Positions 27,626-36,849 of a stretch of 64,000 nucleotides of DNA are shown here, in pieces (positions within the stretch are counted from its first letter, which is position 1; each line of letters begins with the position of its first letter). The position numbers and the translations under genes are program-made. This stretch comes from Nodularia spumigena CCY9414. GTDB taxonomy: Bacteria > Cyanobacteriota > Cyanobacteriia > Cyanobacteriales > Nostocaceae. The stretch covers positions 1,355,048 to 1,419,047 of the forward strand of contig NZ_CP007203.1 of assembly GCF_000340565.2 (NCBI RefSeq). Direction: 5' to 3'. The notes under the pieces are model-generated. The model was not told where the DNA came from. It was given only the letters and a program-made list of their open reading frames with translations, and searched no databases.

Positions 27626-28273
27626 CTACTGCCCACTTAAACGTCGAAGCTGATCTCGAAAATAGCAGAAGCTTGGTGATTGATTATTGTCAATGTCCAT
27701 AAGGGGAGATATCTTTGCAGCCCAAGTTGCTTTCTCTTTACCAATTACCTCATAAGCAAGTTTAGACAACTTCTGGGAACCACCAGAATATACTGCGTCG
27801 GCTAACTTCTCCCATGTGCCACAAATCTCATCGTTGGTGTATGAATTTAGAACTGCTTGTTTCGCACTCGGATAAGCTGCCTTCACTGCTGCTAAATCAC
27901 CTAAGTACCATGCTTCTCCTTCCTCAATAGCGATGCAAAATTGTGTCTTTGGCTGAGGATGACAAGAATTGACGAGTTCAAGTAGTTCATTGCGAAAAGC
28001 ACTCAGACATCGGTCATCAAGATCGCAAACGATTATGAGGACAGCAGGAAAATGAGATAATGTATTCCCGTAGCCTTGAATAAGTCGCGGCAACTGGTCA
28101 AGCAGAATTCGTTTTTTGGGATCAGAAGTAGATGTAAGATTTTTAGGAATATGACCTATTCCTTTGTAAAAATGGATCTTAAATGTGTGTTCTTCAGTAT
28201 TAATAATTTTTGGAACAAGAATTTCAAGAGCAGTTTTGCCAGATTTATCCTCAATGAGTATTTCAAAGTGCAT
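27626..28273 (-). CDS. DUF4276-like TOPRIM protein, partner of the upstream ATPase
   Basis: About 215 residues starting MHFEILIEDKSGKTALEIL. The N-terminal Glu-rich strand (E4, E8), followed by the strand AVLIIVCDLDDR with clustered Asp, is the TOPRIM layout of the DUF4276 family. TOPRIM nucleases cut DNA or RNA using Mg2+. The ATG at 28273 is chosen because it lies two bases beyond the TGA of the upstream ATPase (28278-28280) and has AGGTGA in front; the longer frame to 28339 would overlap that gene. Tight coupling to an ABC-like ATPase suggests a two-protein OLD-like defence complex. Confidence 0.65.
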   Translation of the reverse strand: MHFEILIEDKSGKTALEILVPKIINTEEHTFKIHFYKGIGHIPKNLTSTSDPKKRILLDQLPRLIQGYGNTLSHFPAVLIIVCDLDDRCLSAFRNELLELVNSCHPQPKTQFCIAIEEGEAWYLGDLAAVKAAYPSAKQAVLNSYTNDEICGTWEKLADAVYSGGSQKLSKLAYEVIGKEKATWAAKISPLMDIDNNQSPSFCYFRDQLRRLSGQ

Positions 28274-28277
28274 ATAC

Positions 28278-29570
28278 TCACCTGGCATCCAAATAGTCAC
28301 TATACCAAAGTCCGCCCAGGGGTAAACCTTCAGAAACAAGGTTATTGATCAGAGGATCTTCACTCGATCTCTTAATTTTAGCAAATCCATCATCACCCTT
28401 TTCCAAGACCCAAACCTCGTCCGGTTCCAGGGCATTTACAAAATATGGTTGATGTGTGGTAACAAATATTTGTGACCCCCCTTGTTGACCTGTAGCGTGT
28501 TCGCGAAATTCCATCGCTAGGGTTTCTAAAAGTTTATGGTAAAGTCCATTTTCTGGTTCTTCAATGCACAAAAATGGTGGTGGTGAAGGATCTTCTAATA
28601 GGAGGAGATAGGCGAATACCTTCAGTGTTCCGTCTGACATTTGTTGAGCATAAAATGGATCTTCAAAACCCTTGTCATTGAAACGGAGTAGGAGTCTTCC
28701 ATCTGGACTTTTTTCGGTGCTAATTTTGTTGACACCAGGAATTTTGCTAGATATCTTTTCAAGTATGGATTTAAACTTTTTAGGATGTTCTCTCTCCATG
28801 AACTGAACTACATTGCCCAGATTATCGCCATGAATATTTAAATGCTTTTGTGGACCAGCCAGAGGCAAACTTCGTGCAGCATCTGGAGTAAAATAGCTTA
28901 AATACCATCCTTCAATAAATCTCCGAAATCCAGAAATCCTTGGGTGTTGTTTGAGTGAGCCTAAAGTGGCAATTCCCAGTTTTCGCTGGTCTTCAAGTTC
29001 CACTACCTCGGTTTCTTTACTCTCCTCTTCTGCTTCACCTCTCTGTATTTTTTCTATTAATTGTGACAAATCAAAATCGCCTTTTTCTTCATCAACTTGT
29101 TTGCCTTCTTGTTGATCTTTCCATGCGATTCCTCTACCTTCATTGAGAATTAGAAAGGAAAAAGGTTGTCCCCTAGTTTGTTTATATCTTCGTTGTCTGA
29201 GTCTCTCCCTCTTTACATAAGGTCTTCCAGAGGAGTCAATATCTATTGCCAACTCATAGGTAATTGGTCGGGCATTATGATCCTCTTTATAATAGATATC
29301 AAACTCAATACTTCCCTCTTGTCCTTGGGAACGAATTCTCTCAAAGCCCCCACGACCACGAGAATCGCACGCTTCCTCTACTCCATTTTTCAAGCAGTCT
29401 GCAAGAAAACCAAAAGTATCGAAAATGGTACTTTTTCCCACACCATTCTTACCGATAACTGCTGTCATTGCCGTTAATGGCTTGGCATTCTGCGTGTTCC
29501 ACAACTTTCCCAAAGTGATATCGCGAAGAACTCTGTAATTCCTTACCCTAAAGCCTTCTACTTTAGACAT
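28278..29570 (-). CDS. AAA15/21-type (SMC/ABC-like) ATPase, defence-module subunit
   Basis: The 430-residue protein has Walker A GKNGVGKST (40-48), an ABC-like signature QQMSDGT, Walker B FLCIEEPENGLY with catalytic Glu, and the H-loop region IFVTTHQPYF. This is the OLD/AbiEii/RecF-like ATPase family. A charged insert (about 150-190, EEKGDFDLSQL and EEESKETEV) interrupts the ATPase core. It is cotranscribed and nearly overlapping with a TOPRIM gene. ATPase plus separate TOPRIM protein is the arrangement of PARIS and related anti-phage systems; assignment to a named system would need homology searches. Likely role: sensing phage activity and releasing or activating the nuclease. Confidence 0.75.
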   Translation of the reverse strand: MSKVEGFRVRNYRVLRDITLGKLWNTQNAKPLTAMTAVIGKNGVGKSTIFDTFGFLADCLKNGVEEACDSRGRGGFERIRSQGQEGSIEFDIYYKEDHNARPITYELAIDIDSSGRPYVKRERLRQRRYKQTRGQPFSFLILNEGRGIAWKDQQEGKQVDEEKGDFDLSQLIEKIQRGEAEEESKETEVVELEDQRKLGIATLGSLKQHPRISGFRRFIEGWYLSYFTPDAARSLPLAGPQKHLNIHGDNLGNVVQFMEREHPKKFKSILEKISSKIPGVNKISTEKSPDGRLLLRFNDKGFEDPFYAQQMSDGTLKVFAYLLLLEDPSPPPFLCIEEPENGLYHKLLETLAMEFREHATGQQGGSQIFVTTHQPYFVNALEPDEVWVLEKGDDGFAKIKRSSEDPLINNLVSEGLPLGGLWYSDYLDAR

Positions 29571-29917
29571 TTAAGCCCCTCTGCTCAACTAAGAGTAATC
29601 CTAGCAATTACTCCCATGATCTGACAATTAGACCGAGTTCATATTATACTTTATTCTCTTTATGCCTTTCCAGCGCGATCGCTCTTTTTGCAAACAGATT
29701 TTTAAAGTTGTCACAATCATCACAGGAATCCAATACACTAGTACCGCAAGGCGGAAGTCAAAAGTCAAAAGTCAAAAGTCAAAAAGCTTTTACGTTGGGC
29801 TTTTGAACCTTTTGAAAGGGTATCCATATTTACGCCATGCTGTACTAGCTTTTCCCAAGTAGTTACAAGTTCTTCTTGAATTGTGGGATAATTTTAGCAC
29901 TCCACACGTCTGGAAAT
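29571..29917. other. Intergenic region with ACTAGTACCGC element, copy B
   Basis: No gene seen. Positions 29737-29849 are a copy of the same element as 22648-22760 (ACTAGTACCGCAAGGCGG, repeated AAAAGTC, TTTACGCCATGCTGTACTAG). The flanks are AT-rich and may hold the promoter of the defence ATPase near 29571-29660. Confidence 0.7.
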
Positions 29918-30304
29918 TTAAGACCGCAGTTGTGCTACCATACTTGCTGGATTCCAGTAAGCGCGCGTTGTTTGAATTTTACCAGCTGCGTTAATTTCAA
30001 AAATCGTAATTCCTTCAAAAACAACTGATTTACCCCTCTTCGTCAAACCGTGCATTGTCCACTTTACCGCAGCCTCATTACCAGCAACGAAGATATGCTC
30101 AGTTGTTGGTTCTAGTTTAGCAAAAAATGCTTGTAACTGCCCAATAAACTCGCGATATCCCTCATGTACTTTTGTTGGTGGTTCACCAACCGGGTCATGA
30201 CTAATAGCATCTTCCGCAAAATTATCTACCCAGCCTTCTGGATTCATGGCTGCAATGTTAGCAAAATAAGCGCATACAATTGTTTCAATGGGTTCCTGTG
30301 CCAT
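29918..30304 (-). CDS. NTF2-like / SnoaL-like protein
   Basis: A 128-residue protein of the ketosteroid-isomerase/NTF2 fold: an N-terminal helix (IETIVCAYFANIAAMNPEGWVDNFAEDAISHDP), then strands with TEHIFVAGNEAAVKWTMHG and ITIFEINAAGKIQTTRAYW. Members are small hydrolases, isomerases or binding proteins with a conical pocket. No specific substrate can be inferred. It is flanked by a repeat element and a divergent secreted-protein gene. Confidence 0.75.
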   Translation of the reverse strand: MAQEPIETIVCAYFANIAAMNPEGWVDNFAEDAISHDPVGEPPTKVHEGYREFIGQLQAFFAKLEPTTEHIFVAGNEAAVKWTMHGLTKRGKSVVFEGITIFEINAAGKIQTTRAYWNPASMVAQLRS

Positions 30305-30509
30305 GATCGGATTCTCTTGGTATAGATCACAAACAGTTTTTAATTATACAATTAATTAACACACTTACATGAATTTTGTATATTAGATATTTCCATAAAA
30401 TAATTAGGCGTTATCTATCACCAGATGTCTATTTATGATCATGAAAACTACCTACAGACGAAAGCTTTACCTCACAGTTAAAATGTGAGAGGTAGTGTAG
30501 GAGAAAAAC

Positions 30510-30899
30510 GTGAAAAAAGCGGTTCTTGCCAAAATACTTATTTCATCACTCAGTTGCTTAACTCTATTTGTCCCCAGTCAAGCTTCTGCTCAGTTTTTAC
30601 CACAACCTTGGGTTTCTATTGGTGAAAAAGATGGTGAAGCTACCTATGCTGTAGGAGTTAGAGCTTTAGATTTTGGGGTGGAGCTAGGAAGAGGCCCTGA
30701 CGGTGCGACTGGCGCAGATGTTTTGAAATTTCTGAGTTTACCAGTGATTTCACCTTATGTAGGAGTTGGCTGGTATTCAGAAGATCAGGGTGTGGCTTTT
30801 TCTGGTGGTGTTCAAGCTGCTGCTACCGATAACGTTTTTATCGGTGCTGGTTACAATTCCGTGCGCGGTGTGAACGGTCAACTAGGAATAAAATTTTAA
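30510..30899 (+). CDS. Small secreted protein, possible outer-membrane barrel
   Basis: 129 residues with a clear signal peptide (MKKAVLAKILISSLS, hydrophobic core, ASA cleavage near residue 27). The mature part is glycine-rich with alternating strands (VSIGEKDGEATYAVGVRAL, PYVGVGWYSEDQG, VFIGAGYNSV, GQLGIKF) and ends in Phe, a feature of outer-membrane beta-barrels, although it is short for one. A strong terminator follows at 30930. No function known. Confidence 0.6.
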   Translation: MKKAVLAKILISSLSCLTLFVPSQASAQFLPQPWVSIGEKDGEATYAVGVRALDFGVELGRGPDGATGADVLKFLSLPVISPYVGVGWYSEDQGVAFSGGVQAAATDNVFIGAGYNSVRGVNGQLGIKF

Positions 30900-30929
30900 T
30901 TTCTTGAGTTACTAATTTAACAATTACGC

Positions 30930-30971
30930 AATACCTCACTTCGTCTTTTTAGGCTAAGTGAGGTATTTTGC
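30930..30971 (+). terminator. Intrinsic terminator
   Basis: AATACCTCACTT (30930-30941) pairs perfectly with AAGTGAGGTATT (30956-30967) around a 14-base loop, followed by TTG. It lies 31 bases after the stop of the secreted-protein gene. The stem is long and complete, though the T tail is short. Confidence 0.75.
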
Positions 30972-31151
30972 TTTCCGATAACAGGGAATTTTATTTTTTC
31001 AACAAAAATGTTTCTTAAGATAGTAGTATAGGCAGTGGATACTAACTTTATTAATGAACAAACATGAGATTACTATATAGATAGTGTCTCATAACCAGCT
31101 ACTACGCATCTTTGCAGTACACTGAAAATTTTATTTAACAGGAATCTCCTT

Positions 31152-33548
31152 ATGGAGCCAGGATTAAGGTTACTAACTCAATTGGTGATAGAGTTCACAC
31201 CTGTGATTGTCACCCTCATCCAAAAGCGAACTCTAGAAAGTCTCAATACCAGTAATTCTCAATTTCCTCAAGTAATTAAAGAATTCATCCAAACTGTAAA
31301 TTTACCTCTAGAAAGAGATGGTGCGATTACAGAATTTGAGCAACAAAAAACTCTGCAACAAGAATTGGCTATTTACCAACGTGCGACACAGTTAAAAATA
31401 GCAACGCAATCACGGGAAACTTCGCTAAAATTGCCAGAAATTTGCCAAATTTTTGATAATTGGCCTTTAAGACTGTATCCTTCACAAATTTTAGATTCTG
31501 GGACTAATTCTCAACGTAAACCTCTGAAAATTTTTCTGGCTCCTCCTCAAATTAAGTTTGACCAATTTGACGATAAAAATCAGGAAAATTCGGATATTGA
31601 GCTAAGTTTGGCGGAAGGTTTACGAGAGTTTCTTCATAAGCATTACTCTCTCCACAGTCCCATTCGCTCCACAGAACTTTTAGCCGGAGCTTGGGATAGT
31701 AAACGGTTTCATAGTGAATCTAGTATTAAAGCTTTGTTTGGAATGTTAAAAACAGAGCCGATTTTGATTTTAGAATCAGAGCATGATGGGGATTATTTAA
31801 ATTTCAGAATTGGTTATTGGGGTTTAGGTCAGGAAACCTATTATTATAAAACAATTTTTCGTTTACCTTATCGTGAGATTCTCTACGAATCTGCTAAAAA
31901 TCGAGCTTTAGAATGGAAGAAAGTTAGAGATAAACTAATATTAATGGGGGAAGATATCGCAGAAATAAATGATTTAGGCAAAGATAATGTTTTTAATTTA
32001 GAAATTTTAGAAAAGGCGGAAAAATGGCAAGATAAAGGTATTGATATTAGTCAATTATCTTTAAAATATCGAGTTAATTATCAGGATTTGCAGAAACTTT
32101 GTCAAGTGTTAATTAACTGTCATTGTTTAGTTGCTGCTTGGGTTGCGGATGCTTATCACTTGGTTGACTATGATGTGCCGCCCTTATTACCAGAGGTGCT
32201 GCCTAGTTTACTTCAAGATACTTTTAACTTACAATCTGTACAGGAACTTTTGCGGGTATACGCTACGGGTTATCAAGAAGTTTACGAAGCTTTAGAAAAT
32301 GAGCGCCGTTACTGGGTTCCTGAATTGGCTTTGCAATTAGCTCAAAGTTTATCTCATTTACCTGACCCTTCTTGGGCGCAGTCTCAAGTTGATTACTCTA
32401 TTAACACATGGTTGGAATTACGTCAAGTATCCCGACAGGATTTTATGAATCCTTTCGAGGCGATGCAATCAGCTATTAAGGTAGAAGATAAAGCATATCT
32501 GGAAAAGTTAAAGGAGTATTTTACAGCAGTAGGCGATAGTGAAAGGATTGCGGATGTAGATCAGCTTTTAGATGCGATCGCTGCACAACGTTCTGCCGAA
32601 ATCGCACAACTCCAACACCAACTTACTTTAGCATCTCCCTCTGCCAATTATACCCTAACGGCACATTCGGGTAAAGTGACATCTGTGGCTATTAGTTCCG
32701 ATGGCGAAGTTTTAGTTAGTGGGTGTGCAGAAAAAACTATCAATATCTGGAACCTTCAGACTGGGAAACAAATTCGCACCCTCACGGGTAATGAAGGAGA
32801 AGTTTCATCTGTCGCAATTAGTCGCGATAGTAAATTCCTAGCTGTTGGTAGTTGTGAACATCCCAAAAGTAATGTCAAAGTCTGGAACTTAAAAACGGGT
32901 AGACTACTGCATACACTCCTCGGACATCAAAAACCAGTCAATGTAGTTGCAATGAGCCATGATGGGCAAATTCTCGCCAGTGGGAGCCATAAAATTAAAA
33001 TTTGGAATCTGCATACAGGCGATGGGCAAAGCCGCGCCGGAGGCGAACGCATTTGTACACTTTGGCATTCCTTTGCTGTTCACGCTGTAGCTATTAGCCG
33101 CGATGGTAAAATCCTCGCCAGTGGTAGTGCTGATAGTAAAATCAGACTATGGAACCCACGCACAGGTGATCCTTTACGCACCCTCATCGGTCACTCAGAT
33201 GAGGTAAAATCATTAGCCATGAGTCCTGATGGACAACTTATTTTTAGTGCTAGTGCAGACAAAACTATCAAAATTTGGCAACTTTCTACAGGTGAACTTC
33301 TGCACACATTAAGTAGTCATGCAGATGAAGTGAAATCATTAGCAATTAGTCCTGATGGCAAAACCCTCTTCAGTAGTAGTGCGGACAAAACTATCAAAAT
33401 TTGGCAACTTTCTACAGGTGAAGTATTGCAAACCCTGACAGGACATTCAGGAACTGTAAATGCTATTTCTTTAAGTCCAGATGGTAAATTACTCGCTAGT
33501 GGTAGCGCTGATAAAACTATCAAAATTTGGCAAATAGCTGATGATTAA
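31152..33548 (+). CDS. WD40 repeat protein with uncharacterised N-terminal half
   Basis: 798 residues. The first ~500 are a helical region without a recognised enzyme motif (MEPGLRLLTQLVIEFTPV, then a charged domain). Residues about 505-795 are seven WD40 repeats (for example HSDEVKSLAMSPDG, KTIKIWQLSTGE), one propeller. A GAATCTCC ribosome-binding region precedes the ATG. In the third repeat an in-frame insert (GQSRAGGER) comes from a GCCGCGCCGGAGGCGA repeat. The protein is a probable scaffold; no partner is evident. Confidence 0.75.
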   Translation: MEPGLRLLTQLVIEFTPVIVTLIQKRTLESLNTSNSQFPQVIKEFIQTVNLPLERDGAITEFEQQKTLQQELAIYQRATQLKIATQSRETSLKLPEICQIFDNWPLRLYPSQILDSGTNSQRKPLKIFLAPPQIKFDQFDDKNQENSDIELSLAEGLREFLHKHYSLHSPIRSTELLAGAWDSKRFHSESSIKALFGMLKTEPILILESEHDGDYLNFRIGYWGLGQETYYYKTIFRLPYREILYESAKNRALEWKKVRDKLILMGEDIAEINDLGKDNVFNLEILEKAEKWQDKGIDISQLSLKYRVNYQDLQKLCQVLINCHCLVAAWVADAYHLVDYDVPPLLPEVLPSLLQDTFNLQSVQELLRVYATGYQEVYEALENERRYWVPELALQLAQSLSHLPDPSWAQSQVDYSINTWLELRQVSRQDFMNPFEAMQSAIKVEDKAYLEKLKEYFTAVGDSERIADVDQLLDAIAAQRSAEIAQLQHQLTLASPSANYTLTAHSGKVTSVAISSDGEVLVSGCAEKTINIWNLQTGKQIRTLTGNEGEVSSVAISRDSKFLAVGSCEHPKSNVKVWNLKTGRLLHTLLGHQKPVNVVAMSHDGQILASGSHKIKIWNLHTGDGQSRAGGERICTLWHSFAVHAVAISRDGKILASGSADSKIRLWNPRTGDPLRTLIGHSDEVKSLAMSPDGQLIFSASADKTIKIWQLSTGELLHTLSSHADEVKSLAISPDGKTLFSSSADKTIKIWQLSTGEVLQTLTGHSGTVNAISLSPDGKLLASGSADKTIKIWQIADD

Positions 33549-33876
33549 AGGCGGAACCTCACCCTTGCTTTACCCTGTGGGTAAATCTTTCCCTCTCCTT
33601 ACTAAGGAGAGGGACAGGTTTTGCGTAGCAGAACCAGGGTGAGGTTCAATGATTGATATTAAAGGCGGAACCTCACCCTTGCTTTACCCTGTGGGTAAAT
33701 CTTTCCCTCTCCTTACTAAGGAGAGGGACAGGTTTTGCGTAGCAGAACCAGGGTGAGGTTCAATGATTGATAATTAAAGGCGGAACCTCACTCTTGCTTT
33801 ACCCTGTGGGTAAATTTTTCCCTCTCCTTACCAAGGAGAGGGACAGGTTTTGCGTAGCAGAACCAGGGTGAGGTTC
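33547..33876. repeat. Three tandem copies of a 114-115-bp repeat
   Basis: Copies start at about 33547, 33661 and 33776 (AAAGGCGGAACCTCAC). Each holds GTGGGTAAAT, the palindromic CCCTCTCCTTA/AAGGAGAGGG part and GTTTTGCGTAGCAGAACC. It begins at the stop codon of the WD40 gene and ends within the 3' end of the DUF6335 gene. The same palindromic core is in the 18174-18926 array, but the units differ. Confidence 0.85.
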
Positions 33877-33878
33877 AG

Positions 33879-34277
33879 TCAATCTTTCCGTTCTGAATAA
33901 TCATCAGAAGACATGGGATCTAATTCCCAGCGAGAATCATCACGCCGTTCTAAAATATCGTTGGTGTGAAGAAAAGCCTTGTCATTCATGGGTAAACCTA
34001 CAGCCTCTCCTATTTCGTCAGTCACATTTTGATCAGGAGTCGGAGCAGTACCACCCACAGCTTCATCTCCTACAGTGTCCTCTTGTTGCCAATAAGCATC
34101 AACATCACCACCAGTAATTTCGGGACTGGTATGGGTATATTCCCGTCTTCTTTGTCTGAGAGTACGCCCACCAATATTGTACCCCGGCATATCCTTAACA
34201 CCAGTACCGTAGGATTCGGTAATTTCTGGCGCTAAATCATCAGGATTAATTTCTTCACTATGATGATTTTTTACCAT
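33879..34277 (-). CDS. DUF6335-like protein
   Basis: 132 residues, acidic and hydrophilic: ITESYGTGVKDMPGYNIGGRTLR, SPEITGGDVDAYW, VGGTAPTPDQNVTDEIGEAVGL. This matches, from memory, a small cyanobacterial family (DUF6335) often seen near stress genes; no activity is known. The C-terminal end (RWELDPMSSDDY) lies at the edge of the tandem repeat. It is divergent from the DUF2267 gene. Confidence 0.65.
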   Translation of the reverse strand: MVKNHHSEEINPDDLAPEITESYGTGVKDMPGYNIGGRTLRQRRREYTHTSPEITGGDVDAYWQQEDTVGDEAVGGTAPTPDQNVTDEIGEAVGLPMNDKAFLHTNDILERRDDSRWELDPMSSDDYSERKD

Positions 34278-34594
34278 AAAAAATATTAATTTTATCTACC
34301 TATTCATCATAATGTTGCCACATCAAAACTCTGTCTCACCAAAGATGTATTACTTTAGTGATAAAAAAATATATCCCCTGAGAACGAAGATAAAATAATT
34401 GTTAGCTCATAACCTAGTAAGTGAGTATAAATTCAAAGTCAAGCCACTTGTAGTAGTTGAATCTATTATAGTTATGAGTTAGGAGTCATCAAGCCACAGA
34501 AATCTTCAATTAGTAACTTCTGATCATAACTATTTTTTAAACTCAAAATTTAATTACTGCTTTTTGGCAATTGTTAGATTAGCGGAGGTCGAAA
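34278..34594. other. AT-rich divergent promoter region
   Basis: 317 bases between divergent DUF6335 and DUF2267 genes. No repeat or ORF of note. A GGAGG ribosome-binding site is at 34582-34588 before the DUF2267 start. A promoter must lie on each side, but no clear -35/-10 pair stands out. Confidence 0.4.
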
Positions 34595-34999
34595 ATGGAC
34601 TATAACGAATTTATTACACACGTACAAAGCCTAGCCCAATCAAATTCGCGTGAAGAAGCAGAACGTGCTACCAGTGCTACTTTAGAAACTCTCAAAGAGC
34701 GTGTCCCTGGCGATGAAGCCAAGGAAATAGCAGGAGAATTACCACAAGAACTAGGACAATGTTTGCAAGGACGAGAGGGAGAAGGTAGTGAATCTTTCAA
34801 CCTGCAAGAATTTATTAAACGTGTTAGTCAAAGAGAAAATATAGAACCCACAACCACCGCCATTCATGTCCGGGCTGTATTTGCAGTCTTACAAAATGCC
34901 ATTAATCCTGAGAAATTTGCCAAGTTTCATCATCATTTTTCTCATGATTACGAAGAACTCTTCGCCACATCCCCAACGGGTGAAGTTCCAGCAATGTAA
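34595..34999 (+). CDS. DUF2267 protein
   Basis: 134 residues, MDYNEFITHVQSLAQ followed by SREEAERATSATLETLKERV and a second half (EFIKRVSQRENI, AFVLQNAINPEKF-like) in the two-lobe helical pattern of DUF2267. AGCGGAGG precedes the start. The family is widespread and often lies near stress or general-response genes; function unknown. It is 108 bases upstream of the DJ-1-family gene in the same orientation, with a 'tgataactgataactg' repeat between them. Confidence 0.75.
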   Translation: MDYNEFITHVQSLAQSNSREEAERATSATLETLKERVPGDEAKEIAGELPQELGQCLQGREGEGSESFNLQEFIKRVSQRENIEPTTTAIHVRAVFAVLQNAINPEKFAKFHHHFSHDYEELFATSPTGEVPAM

Positions 35000-35107
35000 G
35001 CCGCAATTAAATCAGTGAACAGTGAACAGTTATCATGCCAATATAGAACCAATTATGTTTGATAACTGATAACTGATAACTGATAACTGTATTTCTAGGG
35101 AAAATTC

Positions 35108-36205
35108 ATGACAAATTCTCACAATCATTCCGGTAAGAAAAAAGTGGCTATCCTCATTGAAAATGGCGTTGAGGATATAGAATTTACAATCCCTTGTCAT
35201 AGCTTAAAACAAGCTGGAATGGAGGTAGTTGTCCTCGGTTCACGCATGAATGAAAGATATAAGGGTAAACGAGGTAAACTTTCCGTTCAACCTGATGCTA
35301 CCACCACAGAAGCGATCGCTGGAAAATTTGATGCCGTGGTAATTCCCGGTGGTATGGCTCCCGACAAAATGCGGCGGAACCCCAACACAGTCCGCTTCGT
35401 ACAAGAGGCTATGCAACAAGGAAAATGGGTAGCTGCGGTATGTCACGGACCACAACTTTTAATTGAGGGTGATTTGCTCAAAGGTAGAAAAGCCACAGGC
35501 TTTAGTGCTATCCGCAAAGACATGATTAATGCAGGTGCAAATTATCTCGATGAGCCGTTAGTGGTAGACAGGAATTTAATTACCTCTCGCGAACCAGGAG
35601 ATTTAGCGATTTTTACCACAGCACTCCTCAGTCGTTTGGGTTACGGTGGTAAAGATGCGGCACTTCCCGACGAGAAAGACACCAGCGCTGAATGGTGGAA
35701 ACTGGCTGATGCTTGGGGTGGTTCTACCAAAGGTGAAATCACTAGAGGCTTGAATACAGCGTTGAGTGGTGAGCGTTATTCAATGGAAGCCTTGGAAAAG
35801 TATGCCGAAAAAGAATCAGATAATCAAGTGCGCGCTGCTTGCAGCAGCGCTTCGCTATCGCTCTTTCAAGAGATGATAGGTAATAGACAGCGCCACATTC
35901 AGAAATTAGAAACTTATCTCGACAGACTCGGTGAAAAGCCTTCCATACTAGCAAATATCGCCAATCAATACGCCAAAGTCAAAAGCGCTTTCACTGGTAG
36001 CGATGACATCTATCAGTTACGTTGCGCCTTGGGAGATGTGCAAACAGGTTTAGGCGATATTAGTAATTTATGTGCTATGTACACCGACCCCGTAGCAACG
36101 GCAATTTTTAAAGAAATTTACCACGATTTGCTCAAATACGAGCAGCGTTTAGCAGAGCTATATCGGGGACGCATAGGCAGTGAAATTCAGCCTCCCAAGC
36201 CCTAG
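35108..36205 (+). CDS. DJ-1/PfpI-family protein fused to a ferritin-like helical domain
   Basis: Residues 1-185 are a DJ-1/PfpI domain: VAILIENGVEDIEF with the conserved acidic residue, VIPGGMAPD, and the nucleophile elbow AAVCHGPQLL (C112). Such proteins act as deglycases or glyoxalases and stress chaperones. Residues about 230-350 are a separate helical domain (NRQRHIQKLETYLDRLG, IYQLRCALGDVQTGLGDIS), resembling DUF2383/ferritin-like bundles. The join contains RAACSSASLSLF, encoded by GCAGCAGCGCTTCGCTATCG, a repeat-like insertion. The fusion is unusual and suggests protection against oxidative or carbonyl stress; the role of the helical part is unknown. Confidence 0.8.
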   Translation: MTNSHNHSGKKKVAILIENGVEDIEFTIPCHSLKQAGMEVVVLGSRMNERYKGKRGKLSVQPDATTTEAIAGKFDAVVIPGGMAPDKMRRNPNTVRFVQEAMQQGKWVAAVCHGPQLLIEGDLLKGRKATGFSAIRKDMINAGANYLDEPLVVDRNLITSREPGDLAIFTTALLSRLGYGGKDAALPDEKDTSAEWWKLADAWGGSTKGEITRGLNTALSGERYSMEALEKYAEKESDNQVRAACSSASLSLFQEMIGNRQRHIQKLETYLDRLGEKPSILANIANQYAKVKSAFTGSDDIYQLRCALGDVQTGLGDISNLCAMYTDPVATAIFKEIYHDLLKYEQRLAELYRGRIGSEIQPPKP

Positions 36206-36383
36206 ACCAGAAGCGAACAAAAGATAAAAAAAATCTTCTCTGTCTGTGTCCTCTGCGTCCTCTGCGTCCTCTGTGGTTGAAAAAATATGATCACTTCATC
36301 CACAGCCAACCTCTAGAACAAGCAACCCACGCCTCCGAAATTTTCCAGCACAAAGTTGTACTCAAACCATAAGGTAATTAAAT

Positions 36384-36722
36384 ATGACTGACACAAGTGT
36401 AAAAAAAATCGACTCTAGCCATTCCCCCAAAGGTCAACTCGGTCAGAAATATCTCGCCTCTGGCAAATCTGTTTCTATGCGTCTTTGGGAAGACGAACAA
36501 CCAAGCGCAGATAAACAACCTACCTCCCGCGACTATGAAACAGTTGGCTATGCAATCAAAGGCCGGGCAGAACTGCACATCGAAGGACAAATGATTTTAT
36601 TAGAACCTGGAAGTTCCTGGGTAGTCCCAAAAGGTGCAAGCCATACTTACAAAATCCTCGAACCATTTACCGCAGTTGAAGCCACCAGTCCACCAGCACA
36701 AATTCATGGACGAGATGATTAA
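36384..36722 (+). CDS. Small cupin-domain protein
   Basis: 112 residues with a single cupin barrel: YETVGYAIKGRAELHIEGQ, LLEPGSSWVVPKGASHTYKI (the HxxxxE/PxGxxH-type second motif with His). The first motif lacks the usual HxH. Small cupins of this type are often sugar- or metal-binding stress proteins. It is the last gene of the DUF2267/DJ-1 run and may be expressed with it. Confidence 0.75.
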   Translation: MTDTSVKKIDSSHSPKGQLGQKYLASGKSVSMRLWEDEQPSADKQPTSRDYETVGYAIKGRAELHIEGQMILLEPGSSWVVPKGASHTYKILEPFTAVEATSPPAQIHGRDD

Positions 36723-36735
36723 ATCAGTTAACTAC

Positions 36736-36849
36736 AGGACTTACGCAAAAACCCTCTCAAACCCTTATTCCTCTGTGTCCTCTGCGTCTGGTGTGGTATG
36801 CCTCCGGCACGCTCCGCGAACGTTATTCCGTAATTTGTGCGTAAGTCCT
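36736..36849. repeat. Inverted-repeat element (AGGACTTACGCA family)
   Basis: AGGACTTACGCA at 36736-36747 matches the reverse complement at 36838-36849. Inside are 'cctctgtgtcctctgcgtc' and GCCTCCGGCACGCTCCGCGA, both common cyanobacterial short repeats. It forms the tail of the minus-strand reading frame of the NRPS remnant, which therefore ends in repeat sequence. Confidence 0.75.

Noticed and set aside
33547-33876. Possible CRISPR array
   Set aside because: 114-bp whole-unit tandem repeat with no unique spacers.
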